From BOG-1184 sp049514575 (GTDB lineage Bacteria; Fibrobacterota; Chitinivibrionia; Chitinivibrionales; Chitinispirillaceae): DNA of 53,686 nt. Positions 1-8,620 of the stretch are shown one piece after another. The stretch lies in NCBI GenBank assembly GCA_049514575.1, contig JBEKUX010000015.1, positions 1 to 53,686 on the forward strand, written 5' to 3'. The notes under the pieces were generated by a model. That model was not told the DNA's origin. It saw only the letters and a program-made list of their open reading frames with translations, and made no database searches. Each line of letters opens with the position of its first letter. Within the stretch, counting starts at the first letter, position 1. The translations under genes were made by a program, and so were the position numbers.

Positions 1-2
1 CC

Positions 3-605
3 GTCACGGCCAACCTTACCGTGACGCCGAACCAGATAGTCCTGAACGATATATTGAATATCGCGGGCAGCGCCGCGGCGTGTGCGTCCACGCAATCATG
101 CTCGGTCCTCGATGGCATCAGCGACAGCAACAAGACAGTGTCGGTCTCCGAGCAGTATCAATTGAGCACGCGGAATTGCGACGGTAATCTGCCTATTCTT
201 AATATGGAATGGTGGAACGGTTCCGTGAACTTCAACAACTGTCCGGCGCATGTGTATGCCTCGCTGCTGCCCCCGGGGACCGGCAACCGGCACTACTGTC
301 TCGTCGTGCTGATTGAACCCACGCTGGAAATGCAACAAACGCCGAACAATGCGGGTGTAGGGCAACAATTTGTTTGTTTTCCGGATTCCGCCTGGAAAGA
401 CATGACGGCGAATATCTGGCCGAATATCCAGCTTACCAAGGATGATGACCCGGTCATATTGCAGTTCACCAGCACCACGGCCCTTGAGGACTATGTCGCC
501 GCGCCGACCGGCGCTGCCAGTTGGACGCTCAGCGGGACACAATATTCCGCGGATTCCATGTCAGTTACGCAGTATGACGCCACGTTGACGGTGAGCGCAC
601 CGTAA
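3..605 (+). CDS. Hypothetical protein, 5' end outside window
   Basis: The reading frame is open to the left edge (first full codon at base 3), so this is the C-terminal 200 residues of a longer protein. A GTG at base 21 could be read as a start, but no ribosome-binding site precedes it and the frame continues upstream. The sequence is rich in Thr, Ser, Asn and Gln with four scattered cysteines, as in exported beta-rich proteins. It ends in an alternating Thr/Val strand-like segment. I recognise no family. The next gene begins about 260 bases downstream on the same strand. Function unknown. Confidence 0.6.
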   Translation, partial: VTANLTVTPNQIVLNDILNIAGSAAACASTQSCSVLDGISDSNKTVSVSEQYQLSTRNCDGNLPILNMEWWNGSVNFNNCPAHVYASLLPPGTGNRHYCLVVLIEPTLEMQQTPNNAGVGQQFVCFPDSAWKDMTANIWPNIQLTKDDDPVILQFTSTTALEDYVAAPTGAASWTLSGTQYSADSMSVTQYDATLTVSAP

Positions 606-868
606 CATTTCACTCCCCCACCTCGTCAGTTTAACCGTTACAGTACGTTTTGTTTCTCTCTTATCAAGAACACGATAACGTTGCACTTTACGACGAAAAC
701 GTTGAAGATTCATACGATTCAGGTAATTTTTGTCATTCAAGTTAAGCGTTTGTTCCGGACATATTTACAAACTAAAACGTTTAATCCGGCCTGAATCGCC
801 ATCTCCTGCTCATTGGCACGGTAATTGCGGATTATCTGATATAAAAACCAATAAAGAAAGGAGTAACT

Positions 869-1042
869 ATGGTTATCACCATCGCACTGGCAATCGGAGC
901 AGCGGCAACGATCCTTGCGGCCATTAATCTTCCGAGCATTCAAAAGAGGCAGTATACCGTCGTGAAGCCGCGGCTGACGCCGGCTGACCGTCTATTGTAT
1001 AAAAACCGGGTCAATACCACTTTGTCAAAAACATACAAGTAA
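869..1042 (+). CDS. Small membrane-anchored hypothetical protein (57 aa)
   Basis: This 57-residue frame starts with ATG preceded by a good purine-rich ribosome-binding site (AAAGGAG at about 857-863). Residues 2-20 form one hydrophobic segment rich in Ala and Ile, suited to a membrane anchor or signal anchor. The rest is short, basic and polar (lysine and arginine near residues 26-57). It ends seven bases before the next frame on the same strand, suggesting co-transcription. No family is recognised. The ribosome-binding site and the hydrophobic N-terminus are the main evidence that it is real. Confidence 0.5.
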   Translation: MVITIALAIGAAATILAAINLPSIQKRQYTVVKPRLTPADRLLYKNRVNTTLSKTYK

Positions 1043-1048
1043 GTACCG

Positions 1049-1261
1049 GTGAGCGCATTGGATAAACAAGGCAACGTGGTCCGGTTGTTTTTTTATAATG
1101 ATTCGGAACCCTGCCACACCGACCAGGGCCGCGCATTAAAAGTGCGCGACCATGTCATGATCGGCGATACCTCGTTCTGGGTGGTGCGCACCGGCAACGC
1201 GCCGGAAAAGAAAGAGCAGCGGCTGTGGGTCTCGCGCGATCCCGGCTTCGGCCTGTGTTGA
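1049..1261 (+). CDS. Small hypothetical protein (70 aa)
   Basis: A 70-residue frame with a GTG start lies seven bases after the preceding small gene, so it could be translated by coupling. No clear ribosome-binding site of its own is visible, which weakens the start. The composition is that of a soluble globular protein (mixed charged and hydrophobic residues, two cysteines, two tryptophans) and resembles real coding sequence. The central part reads like a short beta-strand domain (VMIGDTSFWVVRTG). No family is recognised. It could belong with the neighbouring small genes at 869 and 1291. Confidence 0.4.
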   Translation: MSALDKQGNVVRLFFYNDSEPCHTDQGRALKVRDHVMIGDTSFWVVRTGNAPEKKEQRLWVSRDPGFGLC

Positions 1262-1290
1262 TATGTGCAAATAGAAAGAAGTGTTCCGCT

Positions 1291-1647
1291 ATGACGGAAA
1301 AGGGCGCTAAGAAAACGTTGAAAAGCGGTCCCCGCAGCACGAGTTGGTATCCAATCGGCCGCGGCAGGAATTCAACGAACATGGTGACAATCGATTATCC
1401 GGAAAAAGATGAGGTCATTACATCACACCGTTATACCTTCAGAATAAGCGCAGGCATTCCGGCGGCCGAGGTTGATGTTTCAATCAACGGCAGCAACTGG
1501 ATGCCGTGCCGTGAAGCCATGGGTCACTGGTGGTTTGACTGGGAAAACTATAAAACAAGGCCCTATGCGCTGCATGCGAGACTGCATGCAAAAGACGGCA
1601 GCAAACAGGTTTCTCCCATACGCAGGTTCACTGTCAAGTTGAAATAG
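1291..1647 (+). CDS. Ig-like/E-set fold hypothetical protein (118 aa)
   Basis: An ATG frame of 118 residues. After a basic N-terminal 35 residues it shows the pattern of a single Ig-like or E-set domain: a strand with IDYP, then VTSHRYTFRISAG, a VDVSINGSNW strand, a tryptophan-rich WWFDW turn, and a closing strand that ends in RRFTVKL. Small bacterial proteins of this shape resemble isolated carbohydrate-binding E-set domains, but no substrate can be assigned. No signal peptide is seen. It follows two other small genes on the same strand. Fold assignment is inference from strand pattern; function unknown. Confidence 0.55.
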   Translation: MTEKGAKKTLKSGPRSTSWYPIGRGRNSTNMVTIDYPEKDEVITSHRYTFRISAGIPAAEVDVSINGSNWMPCREAMGHWWFDWENYKTRPYALHARLHAKDGSKQVSPIRRFTVKLK

Positions 1648-1749
1648 CATACAGGTACCGGTGATATAGCCGCCCTCTTTTTTTTGTGGCGTCCGGGAGG
1701 GGGCGTTGAGTATTTAGCTGGCTGTTTCAACAACCCGTTAGATAGCCAC

Positions 1750-2289
1750 ATGCCCGCAACTTTACCCATCAGATATCCCCTGCCCGACCTGCCTGTTTGC
1801 AGGCGTGATTATCCAATTTATACCGTACCGGTTTTTTTGAAAGGGCTGTGTACGCAGGCCGTTTATTCGAAATGGCTGGACAACAAGGCGGACACGCTTT
1901 TAAAGCGGGACCGGAAGCGCCGGAAACCCTATGCCGCCGGCGCCACGGACAGCCTTTACAAACAAAAAATCCACCAGGCGGTGGTCGAAGGCGGGCAATT
2001 CGATCCCTTCACCGGCGACGCGCTCCGGTGGGACCTCATCAGCCTGTGGGACACATCTCACGTCCAGGACGAGAATTATAAAAAGCGGTTTGCCCTGATG
2101 CCGACGGTTGACCATATCGACCCTGATTTGCTGGAATTCGAAATATGCTCGTGGCTGACCAATGACTGCAAAAGCGACCTGAACCCCATGGAGTTCGTTG
2201 CCCTGTGCAAACGGATCGCGAAATACCGCGGGACCGCAGGGTATATAAGGAAATGGAAGAACATAAAAAAGAACTGCAGGCCGGTTTGA
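1750..2289 (+). CDS. HNH-like endonuclease family protein
   Basis: A frame of about 179 residues from the ATG at 1750; it stays open upstream to 1684 but only with a TTG start. The C-terminal half carries the pattern TVDHIDPD, then ICSWLTNDCKSDLNPMEF and LCKRI. This matches an HNH-type arrangement (D-H, then N and a basic residue, then an acidic helix). Related bacterial proteins share the DPFTGD and WDLISLWDTSH segments seen around residues 80-105. The true zinc or metal ligands are uncertain because only two cysteines lie in the core. No ribosome-binding site is obvious at 1750. It borders the repeat-rich left edge of the accessory island. The family call is moderate; a cellular role is not claimed. 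Confidence 0.55.
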   Translation: MPATLPIRYPLPDLPVCRRDYPIYTVPVFLKGLCTQAVYSKWLDNKADTLLKRDRKRRKPYAAGATDSLYKQKIHQAVVEGGQFDPFTGDALRWDLISLWDTSHVQDENYKKRFALMPTVDHIDPDLLEFEICSWLTNDCKSDLNPMEFVALCKRIAKYRGTAGYIRKWKNIKKNCRPV

Positions 2290-2330
2290 CCTCTACCGGC
2301 ATTTCAGGAGCGGTATCCATGAACATAATT

Positions 2331-2382
2331 GACCTCATCCCCTGCCCCTTCTCCTGGAAAGCGAAGGGGGAAACATGAACGT
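2331..2382. repeat. Interspersed CTCATCCCC-type palindromic repeat, copy 1
   Basis: It starts GACCTCATCCCCTGCCCC and ends GAAGGGGGAAACATGAACGT. The C-rich and G-rich halves are partly complementary. The same start and end recur at 2415-2542, and the start recurs at 52619. Confidence 0.7.
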
Positions 2383-2414
2383 AAGCTTATTGACCTCTAA
2401 CCCCCGGCCATCGC

Positions 2415-2542
2415 TGCCTCATCCCCCCTAGGCCTTTTAAGGATACCCGTGGTATACTTTAAAGGCGCCGCCCGTTGGCTACCGCCTCTTCTCCGCTACG
2501 CTTCGAGGTCTCCCGCTGAGCGAAGGGGGTAACATGAACGTG
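2415..2542. repeat. Interspersed palindromic repeat, copy 2, interrupted by a hairpin element
   Basis: It begins TGCCTCATCCCCC and ends GAAGGGGGTAACATGAACGTG, matching the ends of the copy at 2331-2382. Its middle holds the hairpin element at 2432-2466 plus further GC-rich sequence, so it looks like a copy that received an insertion. Confidence 0.6.
2432..2466. repeat. Hairpin element P, copy 1
   Basis: Arms GCCTTTTAAGGATACC and GGTATACTTTAAAGGC are almost perfectly complementary around a three-base loop. Related elements lie at about 32444-32485 and 38888-38935. The inner stem bases covary between copies (ATACC/GGTAT here, ATAAC/GTTAT elsewhere). Confidence 0.7.
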
Positions 2543-2610
2543 ATTTGTGTCATGACCTCACCTGCCTGCTGTTGATTGGCGGTAAAACCTCTTTTCCTGT
2601 CCGCATTTGA

Positions 2611-2733
2611 AAACGTATATTATTTACTCACAGTAAAACACTCGAAATTTACACCCATGTCAGTACTGTCGCCATAAGAAAGATCAGAAGCCTGATAGCA
2701 CATTTAAACGTAAAAATTGCAAAGAACGTATGA
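2611..2733 (+). pseudogene. Tyrosine recombinase (integrase) C-terminal remnant
   Basis: One frame, bounded by stops at 2608 and 2731, encodes HSKTLEIYTHVSTVAIRKIR. This is the final catalytic segment of tyrosine recombinases (usual pattern: H-x-SxxTTEIYTHVSTxxIxKIxSP) and includes the nucleophilic tyrosine of the EIYTHVS motif. Nothing upstream restores the Arg/His part of the active site, and there is no start codon, so only about 35 residues survive. It lies directly before the AT-rich island with the Septu-like, TIR and Shedu-like genes, so it is probably a relic of the element that brought the island in. The motif match is seen in the sequence; the link to the island is inference. Confidence 0.7.
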
Positions 2734-2998
2734 TCGGATGTTGAAAGATAAAAAGTTGGATATATCGGTCATTTTTGGATGTATGTTACACTGTTGAGGT
2801 GAAACAACGGTTTTAAAAAGAGGGTGAACATAGCAGTAGTTAGCGTCAATAAATTTGAACGAATGAAAATGATAGCCGCCGCCGAAGAAAAGGGAAGAAA
2901 TAGGTAAATCTATTTTAATTGTTTGAAAATGCAGCACCAAGGACACGCCGCATCGTGCAGCGATTTCAAATCCAAGTTTAGAGAATTGGAGAGACACT
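2734..2998. other. AT-rich non-coding leader of the defence operon
   Basis: No gene is convincing here. The stretch is AT-rich and ends with the ribosome-binding site GGAGAG (about 2988-2993) of the ATPase gene. A promoter is expected within it, but no pair of -35 and -10 boxes stands out enough to call. Confidence 0.4.
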
Positions 2999-4498
2999 AT
3001 GATTCTTTTGATAGACCATACGACGGGAAGACAACCAGTGCAGCCTAGTAAGGATTTGGACTTTCCTGTTTTCGTATTTAAGAGAGATAACTGGGACGAT
3101 TATGGATACAAAACCACCTGTTCAATATTTTACTTTAGCAACTATAATGAAACACCATCTTTTATTGGTTCGACCCGAATAATGTTTCTTGGGCAGGGCG
3201 AAGGATCCTGGTCTCTTAAGGGCATTTCCGGTCATTTGACTTCTCTAAATAATACATTTTGCTCCTTGTCAACAGAAACGGATTATTATAATAGGCTTGC
3301 TGATCTTGACAGGAATATTGGGATCTCCTATTTACAAGCGATTCGTGACGCAGCATATTCTCCAGACATATGGGAACAATTTAAGGAAGATGCCTGTTTT
3401 AATACCTCATTACTGCGGGAACAAACCGCAGCAATAGTTATGCGCGATAGCGTTCCTAAAATGTTTGGTGGTATCGAATCGCTTGTCGAAAAATTTACCT
3501 ATACTGTGCGGTTACCTGGCGCTATTAACGATCACGAAATTACATTTGATTTCAAAAAACAATCCCCTTTGCCAAATCGCATAATGCTTCTGGTTGGGCC
3601 CAATGGCTCTGGCAAGACTCAACTTCTAGCAAATCTTGCTATTGCCTTGACTGGTGTGACAACCGAAGAGGGTTCAAAGGCAAAAATGCAAATCATACTT
3701 GATAAATTATCTCATTCAGGAACTATAGATCCATCACCCTCTTTTTATGATATCATCACTATTTCCTTTAATGCCTTTGATAAATTTGAAATTCCTAAAA
3801 CAAAGGAGGGCTCACGTTATCATTACACGTATTGTGGCATCAGAAAAAATGAAACTTCATTATGTAATGAGGAAGACTTGATTTTACAAATACGCCAAGC
3901 TGTTAAGAAAATGGATGATAATCAAAAAGGTCTTTTTGTAAAAGCACTTCAAGAGGTTCTAGGTAGTTCTGTATCAGATCGATTTTCATCAGACGAAAAA
4001 TCAGATATTTATAAATATCTTAGCGCCGGGCAAAGAATTGTTCTCAATATTCTATCTCATCTAATTTCAAATCTAAAAAAGCGGTCATTAATATTGCTCG
4101 ATGAGCCTGAAACGCATTTACACCCTAGTCTTATGACAACTCTATTTTCGGAAATATTAGAGCTTCTAGATGCATTTGATGCTTATGCAATAATTGCTAC
4201 GCATTCTCCTTTGATTGTTCAACAAGTTCCGATGTCATGCATACGAGTGATTCAACGGATATCTAATTCTTTTGAAGGTTCAATACCGGACAGAGAAACT
4301 TTTGGCGAAAACCTGTCTGAGATTTCGAATGTCCTGTTTGGTTCTCGCGAATTCGAGCGTGATTACACCTCATTGATTGATAAACTCCTTGTAGATTTTG
4401 GTGGAGATCCGAATAGAGTAACACAACTCTTCAAATATGGTATCGGGAGCAATGCGAGGGTTTACCTTGAAGCCTCTGCCGCAAAGGTAAATCAATGA
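2999..4498 (+). CDS. Septu PtuA-like AAA/ABC-type ATPase
   Basis: A 499-residue SMC/ABC-like ATPase of the kind used by defence systems such as Septu (PtuA). Walker A is GPNGSGKT at residues 200-207, the ABC-like signature is LSAGQ at 341-345, Walker B is LLDEP at 366-370, and the H-loop is ATHSP with His402. The N-terminal 170 residues are a family-specific domain that I cannot name, and no TOPRIM domain follows, which separates it from OLD nucleases. The ATG has GGAGAG upstream. Its stop overlaps the HNH gene by four bases (ATGA). Such ATPases sense or gate a partner nuclease, here the adjacent HNH protein. The Septu assignment rests on this gene pair. No reverse transcriptase or retron RNA was seen nearby. 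Confidence 0.8.
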   Translation: MILLIDHTTGRQPVQPSKDLDFPVFVFKRDNWDDYGYKTTCSIFYFSNYNETPSFIGSTRIMFLGQGEGSWSLKGISGHLTSLNNTFCSLSTETDYYNRLADLDRNIGISYLQAIRDAAYSPDIWEQFKEDACFNTSLLREQTAAIVMRDSVPKMFGGIESLVEKFTYTVRLPGAINDHEITFDFKKQSPLPNRIMLLVGPNGSGKTQLLANLAIALTGVTTEEGSKAKMQIILDKLSHSGTIDPSPSFYDIITISFNAFDKFEIPKTKEGSRYHYTYCGIRKNETSLCNEEDLILQIRQAVKKMDDNQKGLFVKALQEVLGSSVSDRFSSDEKSDIYKYLSAGQRIVLNILSHLISNLKKRSLILLDEPETHLHPSLMTTLFSEILELLDAFDAYAIIATHSPLIVQQVPMSCIRVIQRISNSFEGSIPDRETFGENLSEISNVLFGSREFERDYTSLIDKLLVDFGGDPNRVTQLFKYGIGSNARVYLEASAAKVNQ

Positions 4499-5352
4499 AA
4501 CCTGTTACCCCACCAGAATACGACTTTTTCTCTTCTTTTACCTCTTTGGTTTCGCGGAAACAAGCTGGTTTGGACAAAGATATCTTACTTTTCATTAGCG
4601 AATCAATTAAAGAACGATATTCTGAATATATGTCAAAAAAGAACAGGCCTGAAACTGTTAGTTTAATACATCGAAGCCCTCAAGAGAAATTGGCTTTACA
4701 AAAATGTTATGACAATAGTGCCAAATTTAAAAACGACTTGCTGCCAGAAGAATCAACCGATGAAGATGCATTTATTTTAAGATGCCCCTATTGCCAACTC
4801 AATTTTGCAAACACATGGGATCATTTCTTGCCAAGGGAAGAATTCCCAGACTATTCTGTTTTTCACCCTAATTTGATCAGGTCATGCCATGATTGCAATG
4901 ACACAAAAAAAATATTCCACGTAATTCCTTCACGCAAAACTTTGCACCCCTATTATGACAATCTATCATTTCAATATTTAAGATGTAGTATTGACCTCAA
5001 GACCACGTTATTTGCCACTTACTACATAGAGACTAGTTCAAGTGATGAGTTATTTGACCCGTATGTCGCAGGTATCGTACACGAGCATTTTAACCTCTTT
5101 GGTTTAGAGCGTAAATTTCGTTCTGAGGCAAGCAGAAAATTATCTGACTTCTATATTGCTGTAAAAAATGTATTCAGCGCATCGGCCAAACCCTTGAAAC
5201 AAGTACAGGTTTATACCCTTGTAGATGATCACTTGTCTGCCTTACGTGCACTAGGTGAAGGAGTAAATTGTTGGGAATATGCTTTCTGGAGTGCGATGAG
5301 ATTGTCAACCAAGCTATTTGATTATCTAAGATTATTAGGAATATCAGAATAG
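4495..5352 (+). CDS. Septu PtuB-like HNH endonuclease
   Basis: A 285-residue protein with a complete zinc-type HNH nuclease core. Cys97 and Cys100 (CPYC) form the first knuckle, Asp109-His110 give the DH motif, Asn126 is the central asparagine, and Cys131/Cys134 (CHDCN) with Lys139 close the zinc site. The N-terminal 90 residues and C-terminal 140 residues are helical and family-specific. In Septu systems PtuB is the nuclease effector held by the PtuA ATPase. The overlapping start (ATGA) with the ATPase stop indicates translational coupling and a stoichiometric complex. All expected HNH residues are present, so it should be catalytically competent. The target (DNA or tRNA) cannot be read from the sequence. 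Confidence 0.8.
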   Translation: MKPVTPPEYDFFSSFTSLVSRKQAGLDKDILLFISESIKERYSEYMSKKNRPETVSLIHRSPQEKLALQKCYDNSAKFKNDLLPEESTDEDAFILRCPYCQLNFANTWDHFLPREEFPDYSVFHPNLIRSCHDCNDTKKIFHVIPSRKTLHPYYDNLSFQYLRCSIDLKTTLFATYYIETSSSDELFDPYVAGIVHEHFNLFGLERKFRSEASRKLSDFYIAVKNVFSASAKPLKQVQVYTLVDDHLSALRALGEGVNCWEYAFWSAMRLSTKLFDYLRLLGISE

Positions 5353-5385
5353 GTAAGCTCAAGTAACTACTGGAAAATTCAATAT

Positions 5386-6747
5386 ATGTTTGATCTCTTC
5401 ATTAGCCACGCAAGCGAAGATAAAGAAGCAATCGCCCGCCCTCTTGCTCAAAAACTCATTGAGTCTGGCCTTTCGGTTTGGTACGACGAATTTTCATTAT
5501 CCTTCGGTGACAGCCTATCTGAATCCATAGATAAAGGATTAAATCAATCTGATTATGGGCTTGTTATTCTTAGCCATAATTTCTTTGCTAAGAATTGGCC
5601 TAAGAGAGAACTCGCAGGACTCGTTTCAAGAGAGACCATAGAAGGAGATAAGATTATATTGCCTGTTTGGCATAACTTGACCGCTCATGAAGTCCTTTCT
5701 TATTCTCCCACCCTCGCAGACCGTAAAGCATTATCAACAGACCACGATTTTGAGTTGATTACTGAGGCAATTCTTCGACTTGTTGCAAGGCCTAAATGGG
5801 CGGCTCGGAATAGCGATAATTCAGAAATCATAAGAGATACTTCTAGTTTATCTATTTTGGCACATTGCTTTTTAGGGCTTCAGGACCTGCACAAAGCAAT
5901 AGAATTATTCCCAGACATTGCCAAATCTCAAGCCGTGATGCAATTATATAAGGAATTGATTGGTCAAATTGCCATAATCAAAGATTTGCCCAAAATTAAA
6001 GATATTTTTCAGAACTATCACGCACCGTCAATTGAGAATCCTGAGGATTTGTTCTTAATCTCTTGGCATCTTATTTTGACAATTGCACAATGCAAAGGAG
6101 CAGATAAATTCTTGGACGTTAATTTCGAAGGGCTGCTAAAATCTAGAATCAAAGCTCTTTCCTTGTTCATTCCTGATGAAATTAAGGGATTGCTAAATCG
6201 AGTAATAGAGATCAAATTGTTTTTCTGCAAAGTTCCCAAATCGTCAGATTCAATAAATATTTCGCAAACCAGATTGGCCTCAGGAGCATACAGATATTGG
6301 ACTGCACTAAAAAACATCATCATCTTTCAATCTCAAGCTCCAATGGGCTTGAATCCTCATCCGTTGACCCGGTTTATCACGTCCATGCAAGGACGAATTC
6401 AAGAAAGCCTTACCCAAATTACCGCATTAGATTCTTCATTACTTGCTGATATTGATACTTTTTGCGAATGTTTGCTAAGCGGAGATCATGATGATCTTTC
6501 AGAAGACGAATGGACCAACGGTAAGTTGGCTGATATTGAAACTGCTTTTGAAAAGCTTCGAGATAAATTAGGCCCCTTTCAGCAGTCTCTGTCTGAGCCG
6601 GAAGAAAACTTTCTTTCCGTTTTGTCTTTCCATACAGAAAATTGGAAACATGATATTACACAAAGGTGGAATAGGCTATTAGTCCGACTTGAAAAAGAAA
6701 GGAAACAAAATTCCACCGAAGGCAATAATGAAACAACCGCTTTATAG
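5386..6747 (+). CDS. TIR-domain effector protein
   Basis: A 453-residue protein whose first 130 residues are a TIR domain: FDLFISHASEDK, then VWYDEF, GDSLSESIDKGL, YGLVILSHNFFAKNWPKREL, and a PVWH strand. Glu75 in the WPKREL helix sits where the catalytic glutamate of NAD-cleaving TIR domains lies. Residues 140-450 are mostly helical and lack a recognisable sensor domain (no Sir2, SAVED, STING or NB-ARC motif). It begins 33 bases after the HNH gene and overlaps the Shedu-like gene by 20 bases, so it is part of the same operon. Bacterial TIR proteins usually deplete NAD or make nucleotide signals after phage sensing. Activity here is predicted from Glu75, not shown. Confidence 0.85.
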   Translation: MFDLFISHASEDKEAIARPLAQKLIESGLSVWYDEFSLSFGDSLSESIDKGLNQSDYGLVILSHNFFAKNWPKRELAGLVSRETIEGDKIILPVWHNLTAHEVLSYSPTLADRKALSTDHDFELITEAILRLVARPKWAARNSDNSEIIRDTSSLSILAHCFLGLQDLHKAIELFPDIAKSQAVMQLYKELIGQIAIIKDLPKIKDIFQNYHAPSIENPEDLFLISWHLILTIAQCKGADKFLDVNFEGLLKSRIKALSLFIPDEIKGLLNRVIEIKLFFCKVPKSSDSINISQTRLASGAYRYWTALKNIIIFQSQAPMGLNPHPLTRFITSMQGRIQESLTQITALDSSLLADIDTFCECLLSGDHDDLSEDEWTNGKLADIETAFEKLRDKLGPFQQSLSEPEENFLSVLSFHTENWKHDITQRWNRLLVRLEKERKQNSTEGNNETTAL

Positions 6748-7582
6748 ACCACAACCAATTAATGGGGTAAAATCTGATATGCGGCTTTTTGAAAGGGATT
6801 TTACAGTTCTTACAGACAATGAGAAAGCTGAATGGGAAAAAAGAAAGCTGGAAGAGGTTGGAGGCAAAATCGGTAATCTTCAGGTTAGAAAGCCTCTCTT
6901 TTACCAATATCCCAAAGCTGCCCGACATTACATGAGTCTATTCCCCAACAACTATTTGGATCCTGCAGACCTAATAGACAAAGATTCTCTTGCCAGATTA
7001 GCTAATAATTTTAAGGCACTTTTTAATTCAGAAGAATTAACCGAGAACAAAATTCAAGAATTTATCAGATTCAATGCAGCATATTTCATAATTGGCTCAT
7101 TGTTGAAAGATTTTTTTCCTTTCGGTCATCACGATGCATTTTTGGTACCAGAATTTCAATTGGGCACAAGCTATAGAGCTGACTATTTATTGATCGGAAG
7201 AAGTTCAGATGGATATGAGTTCGCGTTTGTTGAATTAGAAAATCCGCTTGGCCGAACAACATTGAAAAATGGTGACTTTGGCGACCCAATAAGAAAAGGC
7301 ACCTCACAAATAGAGGATTGGGAAGCTTGGCTTGAAGCAAATTACATTTCTTTGAGAGAATTATTTAATAAAATTAAACATCCAGATATGGTATTGCCTG
7401 AAGAATTCATGAACTATGATAGAACAAGAATGAATTTTGTAGCCATTTCAGGAAGAAGAAAGAATTTTCAAGAAAAGACATATAGACTTAAGAGAAAAAT
7501 GAGGGAACAGAGAACAATAGTGCTTCATTATGATAATCTAATAGAAAGTGCATTTCATGTAATCGGGCATCCACCTTACTGA
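6728..7582 (+). CDS. Shedu-like (SduA/DUF4263) nuclease
   Basis: A 284-residue protein from the ATG at 6728, preceded by GAAGG; an in-frame TTG at 6689 is less likely. The C-terminal half matches the DUF4263/Shedu nuclease: an N-terminal cap with EFIRFNAAYF, a strand RADYLLIG with Asp152, FVELENP with Glu169, the GDF turn, then Gln194 and Trp198 in the SQIEDWEAW helix, and FVAISGRR near the end. The usual Lys of the E-x-K motif is Glu171, a variant I recall from this family. Shedu proteins are single-gene anti-phage nucleases, so finding one overlapping a TIR gene at the end of a Septu-like operon is unusual. The N-terminal 100 residues are probably its sensor. Confidence 0.75.
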   Translation: MKQPLYRPQPINGVKSDMRLFERDFTVLTDNEKAEWEKRKLEEVGGKIGNLQVRKPLFYQYPKAARHYMSLFPNNYLDPADLIDKDSLARLANNFKALFNSEELTENKIQEFIRFNAAYFIIGSLLKDFFPFGHHDAFLVPEFQLGTSYRADYLLIGRSSDGYEFAFVELENPLGRTTLKNGDFGDPIRKGTSQIEDWEAWLEANYISLRELFNKIKHPDMVLPEEFMNYDRTRMNFVAISGRRKNFQEKTYRLKRKMREQRTIVLHYDNLIESAFHVIGHPPY

Positions 7583-7593
7583 ACAAGGGAAGG

Positions 7594-7710
7594 CAAACAA
7601 TCGCCGTCGCTCATCCTCCGCTCCGGCGATGAAACAAATACTATGAGGGGCGCTGCAAGAAAAAGACAGTAAATAATAAAAAGCGCTGACGGAAAGACAT
7701 CAAATCATGG
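7594..7710. repeat. Island intergenic repeat, copy A
   Basis: This follows the Shedu-like stop. It contains CGTCGCTCATCCTCCGCTCC within a small CGCCG/CGGCG hairpin, then GAGGGGCGCTGCAA, then GACGGAAAGACAT. The same blocks recur in the same order at 8477-8620 and partly at 10161-10253. Confidence 0.7.
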
Positions 7711-7732
7711 GGCTTGAAATAATGGAATAATA

Positions 7733-8446
7733 ATGATTAAAGAATTATTACATATAATTGCTAAAGACGAAAATGGAGATCCAATCCATATTAATAATGC
7801 AATAAAGGGTATAAATTATTTTTGCCCTGGATGTAATGATGAATTTGTTCTAAGAAAAAGTGGAAAATCTGGAAAAGGATCAAGACGACCTCATTTTGCT
7901 CATAAGAATTTAACTCCAAACTGCACTCCAGAAGGATACTTGCATTCTTCATTTAAAATATTATTACTAGAAAAAATAAAATCCTCTCTTGAAAACAAAT
8001 TACCAATAGCAATTTATTGGGAATGTATTTACTGCAGGAAAGAACATCATACCAATCTGTTAGGCGGCGTTTGTTCAGTGGAAAAAGAATTCGACATGAA
8101 GACATGCAGGCCAGATATCGCTTTATTAAATGGAAAAGGTGGTATTTTTGCTGTTATAGAAATCATTGTTAGCCATCCTCCCGAATACAATGTTTTGAGC
8201 TTTTATAAAACAAATAATATACCGCTCATCAACATCACGTTAAATCCATTAGATCCAGTAAAAGAATTAGAAAACTTAGATGCCAAAATCCAACATCCAA
8301 CAAGAGTTGATTTTTTATCTAATATGACATGCCCGAGTTATAGTCAGAATTCGGCACAATTAAAAAGACCGTCCCTGCTTTTCAGAGTTGATCCAGAGGC
8401 TATAAAAAGAAAAGTGGCATGGGAAAGGCGAGGACATAGACTTTAA
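7733..8446 (+). CDS. CoiA-like zinc-finger nuclease
   Basis: A 237-residue protein of the competence CoiA-like family. A CPGC knuckle at residues 31-34 is followed by RPHFAHK (52-58) and a Cys/His pair around 64-71, as in the N-terminal zinc domain. A nuclease-like core follows: CRPDIALL with Asp128, then IEIIVSHPPE with Glu143 and His148. CoiA-like proteins carry a PD-(D/E)xK-type fold; here the third motif position is Ile145 rather than Lys, a variant often seen in this group. It is a monocistronic gene 150 bases after the Shedu-like gene, with repeats on both sides. Within a defence island it probably acts as a nuclease, but competence-linked DNA processing cannot be excluded. Confidence 0.65.
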   Translation: MIKELLHIIAKDENGDPIHINNAIKGINYFCPGCNDEFVLRKSGKSGKGSRRPHFAHKNLTPNCTPEGYLHSSFKILLLEKIKSSLENKLPIAIYWECIYCRKEHHTNLLGGVCSVEKEFDMKTCRPDIALLNGKGGIFAVIEIIVSHPPEYNVLSFYKTNNIPLINITLNPLDPVKELENLDAKIQHPTRVDFLSNMTCPSYSQNSAQLKRPSLLFRVDPEAIKRKVAWERRGHRL

Positions 8447-8476
8447 CATCTTTATGCGTTGTTGTCTTTAAAAAAA

Positions 8477-8620
8477 CAAACATAAAACGCGCCGTCGCTC
8501 ATCCTCCGCTCCGACGCTGAAAACAAGTACAAAGAGGGGCGCTGCAAAAAAAGACATAAGAAATAAAACAAGCGGCGCGCGGCGGAAAGACATAAAATAA
8601 TAGTAGCGTTCCAATTTACG
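8477..8620. repeat. Island intergenic repeat, copy B
   Basis: This is the longest copy. It shares CGTCGCTCATCCTCCGCTCC and GAGGGGCGCTGCAA with copy A, and GGCGGAAAGACA plus TAGCGTTCCAATTTACG with copy C. Confidence 0.7.

Noticed and set aside
2704..2997. 97-residue minus-strand frame before the defence operon
   Set aside because: It starts with GTG without a ribosome-binding site and has no recognisable features; the region is simply AT-rich leader.
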